Assembly: GCF_013403915.1 (NCBI RefSeq) | Contig: NZ_JABFDI010000005.1 | Location: 62,001 to 126,000 of the forward strand | Length of the DNA stretch: 64,000 nucleotides | Source of the DNA: Winogradskyella pacifica | GTDB taxonomy: Bacteria; Bacteroidota; Bacteroidia; Flavobacteriales; Flavobacteriaceae | Direction: 5' to 3' | Shown here: positions 17,392 to 26,020 of the stretch, one piece after another | Layout: every line of letters starts with the position of its first letter | Numbering within the stretch: the stretch's first letter is position 1 | Notes under the pieces: model-generated | Told to the model about the DNA's origin: nothing | The model's database searches: none | The model's input: the letters and a program-made list of their open reading frames with translations, nothing else | Program-made: the position numbers and the translations under genes

Positions 17392-17478
17392 GGTTATTAG
17401 CCAAATAATAACCACCATCTATGTACACAGGTTCGAATCCTGTCTTCTCTAACGGGAAGTAGCTAAGTCCGGTTAAGC
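17392..17478 (+). ncRNA. tRNA-like unit B, permuted order
   Basis: The order along the RNA is as follows. A hairpin GGTTATTA/TAATAACC with loop GCCAAA (17392-17413) comes first. The T-arm ACAGG-TTCGAAT-CCTGT (17427-17443) is next, then the 3' acceptor-like strand CTTCTC (17444-17449) and a 4-nt loop TAAC. The 5' acceptor-like strand GGGAAG (17454-17459) and the D-arm GCT-AAGTCCGGTTA-AGC (17462-17478) complete it. CTTCTC and GGGAAG pair over 6 bp with one G-U. The 5' part resembles tRNA-Pro. Confidence 0.65.
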
Positions 17479-17492
17479 AGTAGATTCAATAT

Positions 17493-17588
17493 GTAGGTTC
17501 GAATCCTACCAAGATCAAACGGTCTTGTGGCGGAACTGGTAAACGCTCAACACTTTGGATGTTGTTTTGAAATGGACTCATAGTCCAT
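17493..17588 (+). ncRNA. tRNA-like unit C, permuted order with a complete anticodon-type arm
   Basis: The T-arm GTAGG-TTCGAAT-CCTAC (17493-17509) is followed by CAAGATC (17510-17516), loop AAAC, then GGTCTTG (17521-17527). The last two strands pair over 7 bp with one G-U. A D-arm like that of tRNA-Leu follows (GCG, loop with GG, CGC; 17530-17546). Next is a perfect anticodon-type arm, CAACA-CTTTGGA-TGTTG (17548-17564), whose loop would present UUG. A long hairpin ATGGACT-CAT-AGTCCAT (17572-17588) resembles a large variable arm. The T-half thus precedes the D-half. Confidence 0.7.
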
Positions 17589-17700
17589 ATCCCAGAGCTG
17601 GTTAACTCACAAAAAGGACCACCAAGTGCGTCACACTTTAAATGGCAAAAACAAAGTGAACTAAAACTCGCAATAGCAACTTGTTGTTAGCGCAGTCTAG

Positions 17701-18075
17701 AAAACACCTTGACATATAAAATGTATTATAGGTCGCTTTAGGTATTCTTTTAAAGATTCATTTTTCAATAAACGTTTCGGCAATAGTCGTTTCTGTTTTG
17801 ATAAATCATCTGCAAAACAAGTCTTAAAACACTTAAAATCTATTGTATTTCCGTAGTTAGAAAGATGGTTTTCTTTCGCTTTGTTTTAATTGAATAGTCA
17901 TTCTGGAAAACGGAATTCTATTATAAATGTATAACCGTTCTGAAGTAAAAAAAAAGAAAACTAAAGGACAAAAAATTAGAAATCATGAACCATCCATAAC
18001 TATAAGTTAGTCGTCTGGTTCAGGTGATTAAATGGATGCACCATTTGATAATTAAATAACAATAAAGCAGAACAA
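17701..18075 (+). other. Non-coding leader between the array and slipin
   Basis: No gene is seen here. Near its end are two hairpins. TGAACCA/TGGTTCA (17986-17992 with 18016-18022) encloses TAACT-ATA-AGTTA, and AAATGG-ATGCA-CCATTT spans 18030-18046. These lie 30-90 nt before the slipin start and could influence its translation. No clear promoter or terminator is visible. Confidence 0.5.
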
Positions 18076-19176
18076 ATGAATAGAGAAAGAATTCATGCAG
18101 GTACAGTAGGTTTGGTGTTTAAAAATGGTAATTACACGCGTGTTATTACGGAAGGAAAACATTGGATAAAATTTAGCGAGCAAGTCTTAAGATGCGATTT
18201 GTCACAAGCTTTCAGTGCGCCAAAAGCATTAGAAATCTTGCTTAAAGATGAGGTTTTAGCAGCAATGTTAACTCTAATTGATGTAAAGGATAATGAGATT
18301 GTTTTGGTTTACGAAAACAAAAACTTTAAACGCATCTTAACTGCTGGTCGTTATACATTTTGGAACAGCTTAATTGACTACAAATTTGTAACTGCCGATT
18401 TAAGTAAAATCGAAATTACAGAAGACATCAGTAAAGCCTTGTATAGCAACATGCAATTGCGTCAATACATTAGAACTTTTGAAGTTGCCGCTTTTGAGAA
18501 AGCTATTATGATTGTTAATGATACGTTTGTTAAAATCCTTGAACATGGTACTTACCATTTCTGGAAAAACGAGCAAACCATTAAAATCGCAAAAGCCGAT
18601 ATGCGTCAATTGCAATTAGAAGTTGCTGGTCAAGAATTATTAACCAAAGACAAAGCGACCGTTCGTATTAACTTTTATGCACAATACAAGGTTACAGATA
18701 TTGAAACGGCGTTAATGCAAAACAAAGATTACGAAAAGCAATTGTACACTATTTTGCAATTGGCATTAAGAGCGTTTGTTGGCGCTTATACTTTAGACGA
18801 ATTGTTAGAGCAAAAGGAAACGATTGCCGAAGCGGTTTTGAAAAACGTAAAAACACAAGCCACCAAGTTAGGTGTCAATGTATTGCATGCGGGTGTTAGA
18901 GACGTCATTTTACCAGGTGATATGAAAGAGATCATGAACCAAGTTTTAATGGCGCATAAAAAAGCACAAGCCAATGTAGTGACAAGGCGAGAAGAAACAG
19001 CTTCTACTCGTAGTTTGTTAAACACCGCTAAATTAATGGAAGACAACAGCATGTTGTTTAAATTAAAAGAGATGGAATATGTTGAGAAAATTGCTGATAA
19101 AATTGGCGAAATCACAGTTGCTGGTAACGGCAATGTTATTGAACAATTAAAAGATATTTTCTCTGTGAATAAGTAA
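18076..19176 (+). CDS. Slipin/SPFH (band 7) family protein, apparently soluble
   Basis: This 366-residue protein carries an SPFH/band-7 domain (about 120-300), recognisable in KATVRINFYAQYKVTDIETA, LRAFVGAYTLDELLEQKETI and the GVNVLHAGVRDVILPGDMKE stretch. A helical Ala/Glu/Lys-rich tail (about 305-350) follows. The N-terminal 115 residues contain two related segments (GLVFKNGNYTRVITEGKHW and VLVYENKNFKRILTAGRYT) and no transmembrane helix, unlike membrane-anchored stomatins. SPFH proteins form large ring or cage oligomers. Slipins of this kind are recurrent neighbours of rtcB in bacteria, which fits here: rtcB follows 220 bp downstream. A scaffold for RNA repair is an inference. Confidence 0.88.
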   Translation: MNRERIHAGTVGLVFKNGNYTRVITEGKHWIKFSEQVLRCDLSQAFSAPKALEILLKDEVLAAMLTLIDVKDNEIVLVYENKNFKRILTAGRYTFWNSLIDYKFVTADLSKIEITEDISKALYSNMQLRQYIRTFEVAAFEKAIMIVNDTFVKILEHGTYHFWKNEQTIKIAKADMRQLQLEVAGQELLTKDKATVRINFYAQYKVTDIETALMQNKDYEKQLYTILQLALRAFVGAYTLDELLEQKETIAEAVLKNVKTQATKLGVNVLHAGVRDVILPGDMKEIMNQVLMAHKKAQANVVTRREETASTRSLLNTAKLMEDNSMLFKLKEMEYVEKIADKIGEITVAGNGNVIEQLKDIFSVNK

Positions 19177-19184
19177 GTTTTATA

Positions 19185-19262
19185 ATCCTGCAAGGTTTCA
19201 AAAACCTTGTAGGTATTATAAGTAGCCAAACCTACAAGGTCAAAAAAAAGACCTTGCAGGAT
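19185..19262. repeat. Nested inverted repeat (cruciform) between slipin and rtcB
   Basis: The outer arms ATCCTGCAAGGT (19185-19196) and ACCTTGCAGGAT (19251-19262) are perfectly complementary over 12 bp. The inner arms ACCTTGTAGGT (19204-19214) and ACCTACAAGGT (19230-19240) are complementary over 11 bp. Outer and inner arms are themselves related, so several alternative hairpins can form. It may attenuate read-through from slipin into rtcB, or be a dispersed repeat. Confidence 0.8.
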
Positions 19263-19276
19263 AAATAGAATTCAAG

Positions 19277-19312
19277 TACGCAAAAATATTGCGCAACACA
19301 CTATAATATTTG
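19277..19312 (+). promoter_or_regulatory. Operator/promoter copy 3 (before rtcB)
   Basis: TACGCAAAAATATTGCGCA (19277-19295) is followed after exactly 11 nt by TATTTG (19307-19312). The rtcB start codon lies about 84 nt further on. The leader contains a CACTGAGCG-type repeat (19327-19380). Confidence 0.85.
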
Positions 19313-19320
19313 TAGTGTGA

Positions 19321-20790
<1,470 letters not shown>

Positions 20791-20809
20791 ACCGTAGAAA
20801 GGGATAAAA

Positions 20810-20842
20810 AGTAGGCTGACTTCGGTTGGTCTGCTTTTTTTT
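20810..20842 (+). terminator. Intrinsic terminator after rtcB
   Basis: An 11-bp stem with several G-U pairs (AGTAGGCTGAC with GTTGGTCTGCT) closes a stable TTCG tetraloop. It runs into a tract of eight T residues. Confidence 0.85.
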
Positions 20843-20896
20843 AATAAAAAGGAGAGATCGTTATAAAAGTTGCTGATTATGAGATTATTAAAAATG

Positions 20897-20926
20897 AAAA
20901 AGGATGAACAGTTGTTCATCCTTTTT
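20897..20926. terminator. Strong symmetric hairpin terminator 1
   Basis: A perfect 14-bp inverted repeat (AAAAAGGATGAACA with TGTTCATCCTTTTT) has a 2-nt spacer. It can work in both directions. It is immediately followed by the first copy of a 48-bp repeat. Confidence 0.8.
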
Positions 20927-20969
20927 GCCCCAAATCTACCATAAACTTAACCTACTTATGTTATGGTGA
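20922..20969. repeat. 48-bp repeat, copy 1
   Basis: The copy begins TTTTTGCCCC and ends TTATGGTGA. It differs at only one position (A here) from the copy at 21157-21204. It contains an ACCATAA/TTATGGT inverted repeat. Confidence 0.85.
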
Positions 20970-21130
20970 GTCAAATATAAGCGGACAATATTGTAAGTAT
21001 TGCATTTTTTGGATAAACGACCTATATATTAGTCTAAGCGTGGAAAGTGCAGTGTTTATAAGAAAATAACTGTATAAATACACATTATGTATAAATATAG
21101 GTCTTAAAGTGTTATTTCAGTAAAGGGCAT

Positions 21131-21161
21131 AAAAAAAGGTGAACGAAGTTCACCTTTTTTT
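21131..21161. terminator. Strong symmetric hairpin terminator 2
   Basis: A 14-bp stem (AAAAAAAGGTGAAC with GTTCACCTTTTTTT) has a GAA loop. It is laid out like terminator 1 and likewise joined to a 48-bp repeat copy. The stem sequence differs from terminator 1, so the duplication covers only the flank. Confidence 0.8.
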
Positions 21162-21204
21162 GCCCCAAATCTACCATGAACTTAACCTACTTATGTTATG
21201 GTGA
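21157..21204. repeat. 48-bp repeat, copy 2
   Basis: This copy matches 20922-20969 except for a single base (G here) and lies 235 bp further on. It can form the same ACCAT/ATGGT-type stem. Confidence 0.85.
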
Positions 21205-21311
21205 TAGCAATGTATATTTAATTTGTTAAAACGAATCAACAATCGGATTAAGTGCGTTTTTATCCGATAAAATACATATTTTATCGGATAAAAGGCCTTT
21301 TGTGCTCGGTT

Positions 21312-23210
21312 TTAGTATGCGCGTTCTTTATTTCCTTCGTAAAAATTAATAAAAGCTCTATTTACAACTCTATTTCCACCTGGTGTAGGATAATCTCCTG
21401 TAAAATACCAATCTCCTAAATTCTTAGGACATGCTTTGTGCAGGTTTTCAACAGGTTGGAAAATAATTTTAACTTCTGCTTTTATATCTTCACCACCTAA
21501 TAATTCCGAAATCTTATCAGAAATTTGTTCATCTGTAAAATTAGCATAGATCTCTTTTACATAATTTACAATATTCTTGTCCTTCATTTGGACTTGCGCT
21601 ACACATTTCTTATAAATCTCTTCGACAATATGGTATTGGTTATTGTCTTTTAATAGCTCTAAAGCAGCTTTAAAAGCGATTAGTGTTTCAAGGTTTGCCA
21701 TGTCTATACCATAACAATCAATATAACGAATTTGAGGAGCAGAAGAAACCACAACAATTTTCTTAGGGTTTAATCGGTCCATCATTTTAATGATACTCTT
21801 TTTAAGCGTTGTACCTCTTACAATACTATCATCAATGATCACTAAGTTATCTGTAGGCTTTATAACACCATATGTAACATCATAGACGTGTGCAACCAAA
21901 TCATCTCTACTACTATCTTCGGTAATAAAGGTTCTTAGCTTCACATCTTTAATGGCTATTTTTTCAATTCTTGGCCGTTCAGATAAAATTTCGGTAACAC
22001 GATCCGAAGATAGTTTTCCATTCCCATCAAGTATAGATTTTGTTTTCTTTTCGTTGAGGTGATCTTCAACGGTTTCAATCATACCATAAAATGAAGTTTC
22101 CGCCGTATTAGGAATATATGAAAACACACTATTTTTGGTGTCATTATTAATCGCTTCAAGTACTTTAGGCATTAATAAACGACCAAGCATTTTACGTTCT
22201 TGGTAAATTTCAGCATCACTACCACGAGAAAAATAAACACGTTCAAAAGAACAAGCTTTACGTTCTAAAGGCTCTAATATCTTCTTAATTTTTGTTTCAC
22301 CAGATTTTTTGGTGATAATAGCATGGCCTGGATCCAATTCCTTCACCGCTTCAAAAGGAACATTAAAAACGGTTTGAATTACAGGACGTTCTGATGCTAC
22401 GACAACAATCTCATCATCTTTATAATAGTAAGCTGGTCTAATTCCAGACGGATCTCTTAATACAAAAGAGTCACCATGGCCTAATAAACCTGCCATAGCA
22501 TAACCACCATCCCAATTTTTGGCTGCATGCTTTAATATTTTACCAACTTTTAAACGTTCAGCAATTAAGGGGGAACATTCATTTTTATTGTAGCCTTCTT
22601 TTTTAAGGTCTTTGTAAATTTTTGAAACAGCATCATCTAAAAAATGACCTATTTTTTCCATTACTGTAATGGTGTCTGCTTTCTCTTTTGGATGCTGGCC
22701 GATTTCAATAAGATTATCGAAAAGTTCATTAACATTAGTCATGTTAAAGTTACCAGCAACAATAAGGTTTCTATGCATCCAATTGTTTTGTCTTAAAAAC
22801 GGATGAACACTTTCTACACTATTTTTACCAAATGTACCATACCTCACATGCCCCAATAATACTTCGCCAATGTACGGAATGTGTTTTTTCTGTAAATCAA
22901 CATCGTCTTGGTATTCCGGGTGAGTAGTGAGCTCGTGGTTAATACGTTCGTTAATTTGAGCAAAAATATCCTGTATCGGTTGCTGAGCAATAGATCGCAC
23001 ACGACTGATGTAACGTTCACCTGGTTTTACGTCTAATTTAATACTTGCAAAACCAGCTCCGTCTTGTCCACGGTTGTGCTGTTTTTCCATCATTAAATAC
23101 ATTTTGTTAACACCATAAAAAGCACTTCCATACTTTTCTTTATAGTATTCTAATGGTTTTAAAAGTCTAATAAGTGCAATTCCGCACTCATGTTTTAACG
23201 CATCGCTCAT
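21312..23210 (-). CDS. purF: Amidophosphoribosyltransferase (PurF-type)
   Basis: PurF catalyses the first committed step of de novo purine synthesis, converting PRPP and glutamine to 5-phosphoribosylamine. The catalytic cysteine is Cys9 in HECGIAL, exposed after removal of a short propeptide. A class II glutamine amidotransferase domain fills the N-terminal half. The PRPP-binding motif VIIDDSIVRGTTL lies near residue 460. At 632 residues it is longer than the approximately 500-residue E. coli enzyme, with an extended C-terminus ending in the TGDYPTPGGNRVVNRAF region. purN lies in the same minus-strand group. Confidence 0.9.
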   Translation of the reverse strand: MSDALKHECGIALIRLLKPLEYYKEKYGSAFYGVNKMYLMMEKQHNRGQDGAGFASIKLDVKPGERYISRVRSIAQQPIQDIFAQINERINHELTTHPEYQDDVDLQKKHIPYIGEVLLGHVRYGTFGKNSVESVHPFLRQNNWMHRNLIVAGNFNMTNVNELFDNLIEIGQHPKEKADTITVMEKIGHFLDDAVSKIYKDLKKEGYNKNECSPLIAERLKVGKILKHAAKNWDGGYAMAGLLGHGDSFVLRDPSGIRPAYYYKDDEIVVVASERPVIQTVFNVPFEAVKELDPGHAIITKKSGETKIKKILEPLERKACSFERVYFSRGSDAEIYQERKMLGRLLMPKVLEAINNDTKNSVFSYIPNTAETSFYGMIETVEDHLNEKKTKSILDGNGKLSSDRVTEILSERPRIEKIAIKDVKLRTFITEDSSRDDLVAHVYDVTYGVIKPTDNLVIIDDSIVRGTTLKKSIIKMMDRLNPKKIVVVSSAPQIRYIDCYGIDMANLETLIAFKAALELLKDNNQYHIVEEIYKKCVAQVQMKDKNIVNYVKEIYANFTDEQISDKISELLGGEDIKAEVKIIFQPVENLHKACPKNLGDWYFTGDYPTPGGNRVVNRAFINFYEGNKERAY

Positions 23211-23245
23211 GATTAATTTTTTCCGCTATTTATTTTATGTGAAAT

Positions 23246-23274
23246 AAAAAACGCGCTCAATTTCTGAGCGCGTT
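23246..23274 (-). terminator. Intrinsic terminator after the PfkB kinase gene
   Basis: On the minus strand AACGCGCTCA pairs with TGAGCGCGTT across a 5-nt loop, followed by a T-run. It separates the kinase gene from purF. Confidence 0.85.
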
Positions 23275-23277
23275 AGT

Positions 23278-24204
23278 TTATGTTAATTCTATATCAAATT
23301 GAGTCAGACTCTTAAATTGGTCTAGACGTTTGTAAATTTCTTTATCTGTTAAATTTTGCATGCGCTCGGTGCCAAATTTTTCGACACAAAAGGAGGCTAG
23401 AGTTGAGCCGTAGATGACTGCTGTTTTCATATTCTCAAAAGAGAAATCACCTGTTTTAGCTAAATAACCAGCAAAACCACCAGCAAATGTATCACCAGCA
23501 CCTGTTGGGTCAAATACTTCTTCTAAAGGTAAAGCAGGAGCATAGAATACATTATCATCATGAAACAATAATGCTCCGTGTTCTCCTTTTTTAATAACTA
23601 CATATTTCGGACCCATTTCATGAATTTTTCTTGCTGCAACTACTAAAGAATATTCTCCAGTTAATTGTCTTGCTTCTTCATCATTAATGGTAATAACATC
23701 GACGTTTTTAATCACAGAAAGTAAATCATCTAAAGCGATGTCCATCCAGAAATTCATAGTGTCTAAAATGGCTAACTTCGGCTTCTTAGACATTTGGTCT
23801 AATACACCTTGCTGTACAAGTGGGTGTAAATTACCCAACATCACAACTTCTGAGTCTTTATAGTTTTCTGGAACAATAGGATTAAAATGCTCTAAGACAT
23901 TTAACTCAGTTGCTAACGTGTCACGAGAGTTCATATCGTTATGATACTTGCCACTCCAAAAGAAGGTTTTGCCTTCTTTTACAATTTCGATACCTTCAAT
24001 ATTTACATTTTTGTTTTTTAATAGATCTAAATATTCTTGAGGAAAATCTCCACCAACAACAGAAACTGCTGCAGAATCTACATTAAAATTTGAAGCAGAT
24101 AAACCTATGTATGTTGCTGCACCACCAAGGATTTTATCGGTTTTACCAAAAGGTGTTTCAATGGCGTCAAAGGCTACAGTGCCAACAATTACTAATTTAC
24201 TCAT
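23278..24204 (-). CDS. PfkB-family sugar/nucleoside kinase
   Basis: This 308-residue ribokinase-fold kinase has the N-terminal GGAATYIGLSASNF substrate-side motif and the C-terminal PfkB signature DPTGAGDTFAGGF with the catalytic aspartate. Substrate cannot be read from sequence. Ribose, adenosine and other nucleosides or sugars are all possible in this family. A TAAATTTG -7 box lies about 25 nt before the start on the minus strand, and a terminator follows the gene, so it forms its own unit within a purine-related neighbourhood. Confidence 0.88.
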   Translation of the reverse strand: MSKLVIVGTVAFDAIETPFGKTDKILGGAATYIGLSASNFNVDSAAVSVVGGDFPQEYLDLLKNKNVNIEGIEIVKEGKTFFWSGKYHNDMNSRDTLATELNVLEHFNPIVPENYKDSEVVMLGNLHPLVQQGVLDQMSKKPKLAILDTMNFWMDIALDDLLSVIKNVDVITINDEEARQLTGEYSLVVAARKIHEMGPKYVVIKKGEHGALLFHDDNVFYAPALPLEEVFDPTGAGDTFAGGFAGYLAKTGDFSFENMKTAVIYGSTLASFCVEKFGTERMQNLTDKEIYKRLDQFKSLTQFDIELT

Positions 24205-24284
24205 AAAAGTAGTTTGGATTAAAGTGCAAATTTACGTAAAATTTATTCCTTGTGAAACATCAATTAATGCAATACAAAATAGAT

Positions 24285-24926
24285 TTATTTCCTACCGAAA
24301 TCCGCAGGAATTTCTCCCCAAGCCTTAGTTTCCCATTTCACTATAGTTGTAGAATATTCATTAGTCTTTAGCCATTCTACAGCACGATCTACCAAGTCGT
24401 AAACCGGTTTGTTTTTGGCGCTACGTTTTAACTTCGAATTACAGGTTTTTTTACGTACCCAACTCATAGCCGTTCTAGAATCCGTATACATAATACGCTC
24501 GCTATTGTGTTGTTTTAAAAAAGCTAAGCCATGAACTAAAGCTAAAAACTCACCAATATTATTAGTGCCTTGTTCAAAAGGGCCTTGAATAAAGAGTTGT
24601 TTTTTTGTCTTTGTATCTACACCTCTATATTCCATAATACCAGGATTTCCGCTTGATGCGGCATCTACTGATATGGAATTGTAATTAGGTTGTCCTATTT
24701 TTTTTAGCTCAGCTTCGGAAAGTCCACTCGAAAACGATTTATTCTTTCCTATATAATCAAAGTAATTCCCTTCTAATGCTTTTTCGGCTTCATCACGCGT
24801 AGCGAATGATTTGTATTGTGCGCCTTGGTAATCTTTAATTTGGGCCTTACAGGCATTCCAAGTATTATAGACTCCTTTTTTATGGCCTTGCCAAACAGTA
24901 TAGTATTTTTTTTTCTTTTTACTCAT
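24285..24926 (-). CDS. rnhA: Ribonuclease HI with N-terminal viroplasmin/hybrid-binding domain
   Basis: The enzyme cleaves RNA in RNA-DNA hybrids, removing primers and R-loops. The N-terminal 45 residues (YYTVWQGHKKGVYNTW...YKSF) form the hybrid-binding, viroplasmin-like domain. The RNase H domain spans about residues 80-213, with conserved acidic positions in SVDAASSGNPG, NNIGEFLAL and MYTDSRTAMSWV. I use ATG at 24926, immediately before the lysine-rich MSKKKKKYYT. An upstream in-frame start at 24983 would add 19 unrelated residues over a repeat. Confidence 0.9.
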   Translation of the reverse strand: MSKKKKKYYTVWQGHKKGVYNTWNACKAQIKDYQGAQYKSFATRDEAEKALEGNYFDYIGKNKSFSSGLSEAELKKIGQPNYNSISVDAASSGNPGIMEYRGVDTKTKKQLFIQGPFEQGTNNIGEFLALVHGLAFLKQHNSERIMYTDSRTAMSWVRKKTCNSKLKRSAKNKPVYDLVDRAVEWLKTNEYSTTIVKWETKAWGEIPADFGRK

Positions 24927-24975
24927 TTTTACCACCCGTGAAAACGGGAGTCTCTTTATGTTATTCTGAATGAAA

Positions 24976-25000
24976 TGAAGCATCTAGAAAGGATGCTTCA
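24976..25000. repeat. Hairpin repeat between purN and rnhA
   Basis: TGAAGCATC and GATGCTTCA form a 9-bp stem with a 7-nt loop. The flank TTATTCTGAATGAAATGAAG resembles the dispersed TCATTCTGA-type repeats elsewhere in the window. There is no convincing T-run. Confidence 0.6.
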
Positions 25001-25023
25001 ACTCGCTTAGTACGACATCTGAA

Positions 25024-25590
25024 TTATTGATTTAATATTTTCTCAACCACCTTAGGAAAGTGCTCCATTTCCAATAAATGAATCTTTTCAGCGACATCTT
25101 CTGCTGAATCGGAAGACAAAACAGTGCATTTTGCCTGAAAAATAATGGCTCCTTCGTCATAATTTTCGTTTACATAATGTATTGTAATGCCAGTTTCGGT
25201 CTCTTTATTTTCTACAACAGCGTTATGAACATTCATACCATACATGCCTTTTCCTCCATATTTTGGGAGTAATGCAGGGTGTATATTTATCACTTTATTA
25301 GGATATGCTTTAAGTATGAACTCTGGAAATTTCCAGAGAAAACCAGCCAATACAATAAGATCTGGTTGAGACGTTTTTAGGATGTTTAAGACATCTTCAG
25401 ACTTAGAAAACGCAATCCTATTGAAGGATAAGGCGCTAATATTTAGTTTTTTACAGCGATCCAAAACTTTGGCATGAGGATTGTTAGTTAGTACTTGGAT
25501 AACAGACGCATTATCGCTGTTGTGAAAAAACTTAATTAAATTTTCAGCATTAGAGCCACTTCCGGACGCAAAAATTACAACACGTTTCAT
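25024..25590 (-). CDS. purN: Phosphoribosylglycinamide formyltransferase
   Basis: PurN transfers a formyl group from 10-formyltetrahydrofolate to GAR in purine synthesis. The 188-residue protein opens with the typical RVVIFASGSGSNAENLI. It contains the folate-binding LAGFLWKFP segment and the catalytic-site block NIHPALLPKYGGKGMYG, followed by GITIHYVNENYDEGAII. All expected catalytic residues (Asn, His, Asp) are present. It is transcribed away from acpP and lies near rnhA, the PfkB kinase and purF on the same strand. Confidence 0.95.
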   Translation of the reverse strand: MKRVVIFASGSGSNAENLIKFFHNSDNASVIQVLTNNPHAKVLDRCKKLNISALSFNRIAFSKSEDVLNILKTSQPDLIVLAGFLWKFPEFILKAYPNKVINIHPALLPKYGGKGMYGMNVHNAVVENKETETGITIHYVNENYDEGAIIFQAKCTVLSSDSAEDVAEKIHLLEMEHFPKVVEKILNQ

Positions 25591-25734
25591 TTACAGGTAT
25601 ATTTCTTCAAATTATTCAAACAAAAAAAAGAATAATAATTAACAATTAAGGTATAACTTAAAATACTTCTGTTTATTTTTACTAAATTAAAAACACATTT
25701 TATCGGTAAAGATGAATATTCAAATAAAGTTTTT

Positions 25735-25742
25735 TATTTTTG
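25735..25742 (+). promoter_or_regulatory. -7 promoter box of acpP-fabF-rnc
   Basis: TATTTTTG exactly matches TAnnTTTG and lies 31 nt before the acpP ATG. Confidence 0.6.
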
Positions 25743-25773
25743 CCGTCTAATTAAAACTTAAAATTAAAAAATT

Positions 25774-26007
25774 ATGTCAGACATTGCATCACGAGTAAAA
25801 GCGATTATCGTAGATAAATTAGGTGTTGATGAAAACGAAGTTGTAACTGAAGCAAGCTTCACAAACGATTTAGGAGCGGATTCATTAGATACTGTAGAAT
25901 TAATAATGGAATTCGAAAAAGAATTCGATATTCAAATACCAGACGATCAAGCTGAGAACATTGCTACAGTTGGTCAAGCGGTTTCTTATATAGAAGGAGC
26001 AAAATAA
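25774..26007 (+). CDS. acpP: Acyl carrier protein
   Basis: ACP carries growing fatty-acyl chains on a 4'-phosphopantetheine arm. The 77-residue acidic protein has the attachment serine in [10 protein letters not shown] (Ser37) and the usual four-helix length. fabF begins 13 bp downstream and rnc follows, so the three form a classic acpP-fabF-rnc operon led by a TATTTTTG promoter box. Confidence 0.98.
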   Translation: MSDIASRVKAIIVDKLGVDENEVVTEASFTNDLGADSLDTVELIMEFEKEFDIQIPDDQAENIATVGQAVSYIEGAK

Positions 26008-26020
26008 TAACTCAAATTTT

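Larger units (their letters stand above)
17068..17700 (+). ncRNA. Structured tRNA-mimic RNA array upstream of slipin and rtcB
   Basis: No protein frame fits here, but the plus strand is dense with perfect stems. There is a 10-bp hairpin GCTCTGCTAG/CTAGCAGAGC (17091-17120) whose loop is AAAAAGGAGT. Three canonical T-arms with the T-loop TTCGA follow, at 17268-17284, 17427-17443 and 17493-17509. Several D-arm-like hairpins have GG in the loop, and stems resembling acceptor stems are also present. A 10-bp bulged stem (17295-17304 with 17374-17384) closes a branched module between the first two T-arms. GGAATCAGATTTT (17068-17080) can pair with AAAATCTGATTTC (17244-17256), which would cross the first acceptor stem. 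No intrinsic terminator is seen before slipin, so the array may be the 5' leader of its mRNA. Function is unknown. Confidence 0.75.
20970..21311. other. Intergenic region with no protein gene
   Basis: Between rtcB and purF no credible protein frame is present. The stretch holds AT-rich sequence, hairpin terminator 2 (21131-21161) and the second 48-bp repeat (21157-21204). The spacing of terminators suggests one or two small RNAs could end here, but no clear promoter was identified. Confidence 0.5.

Noticed and set aside
17068-17700. tmRNA or Ro-associated Y RNA
   Set aside because: Three T-arms and no tag-peptide frame exclude a tmRNA. No TROVE/Ro gene lies in the window, so a classical Y RNA locus is not supported.
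15321-19312. Sigma-54 promoters, as used by proteobacterial RtcR-controlled rtc operons
   Set aside because: The TGGCAC-N5-TTGC pattern is absent, no RtcR-like AAA+ activator is present, and the TATTTG elements fit Bacteroidota promoters instead.
20922-21204. CRISPR array
   Set aside because: There are only two repeat copies, 235 bp apart, with terminator hairpins and no regular spacers or cas genes.
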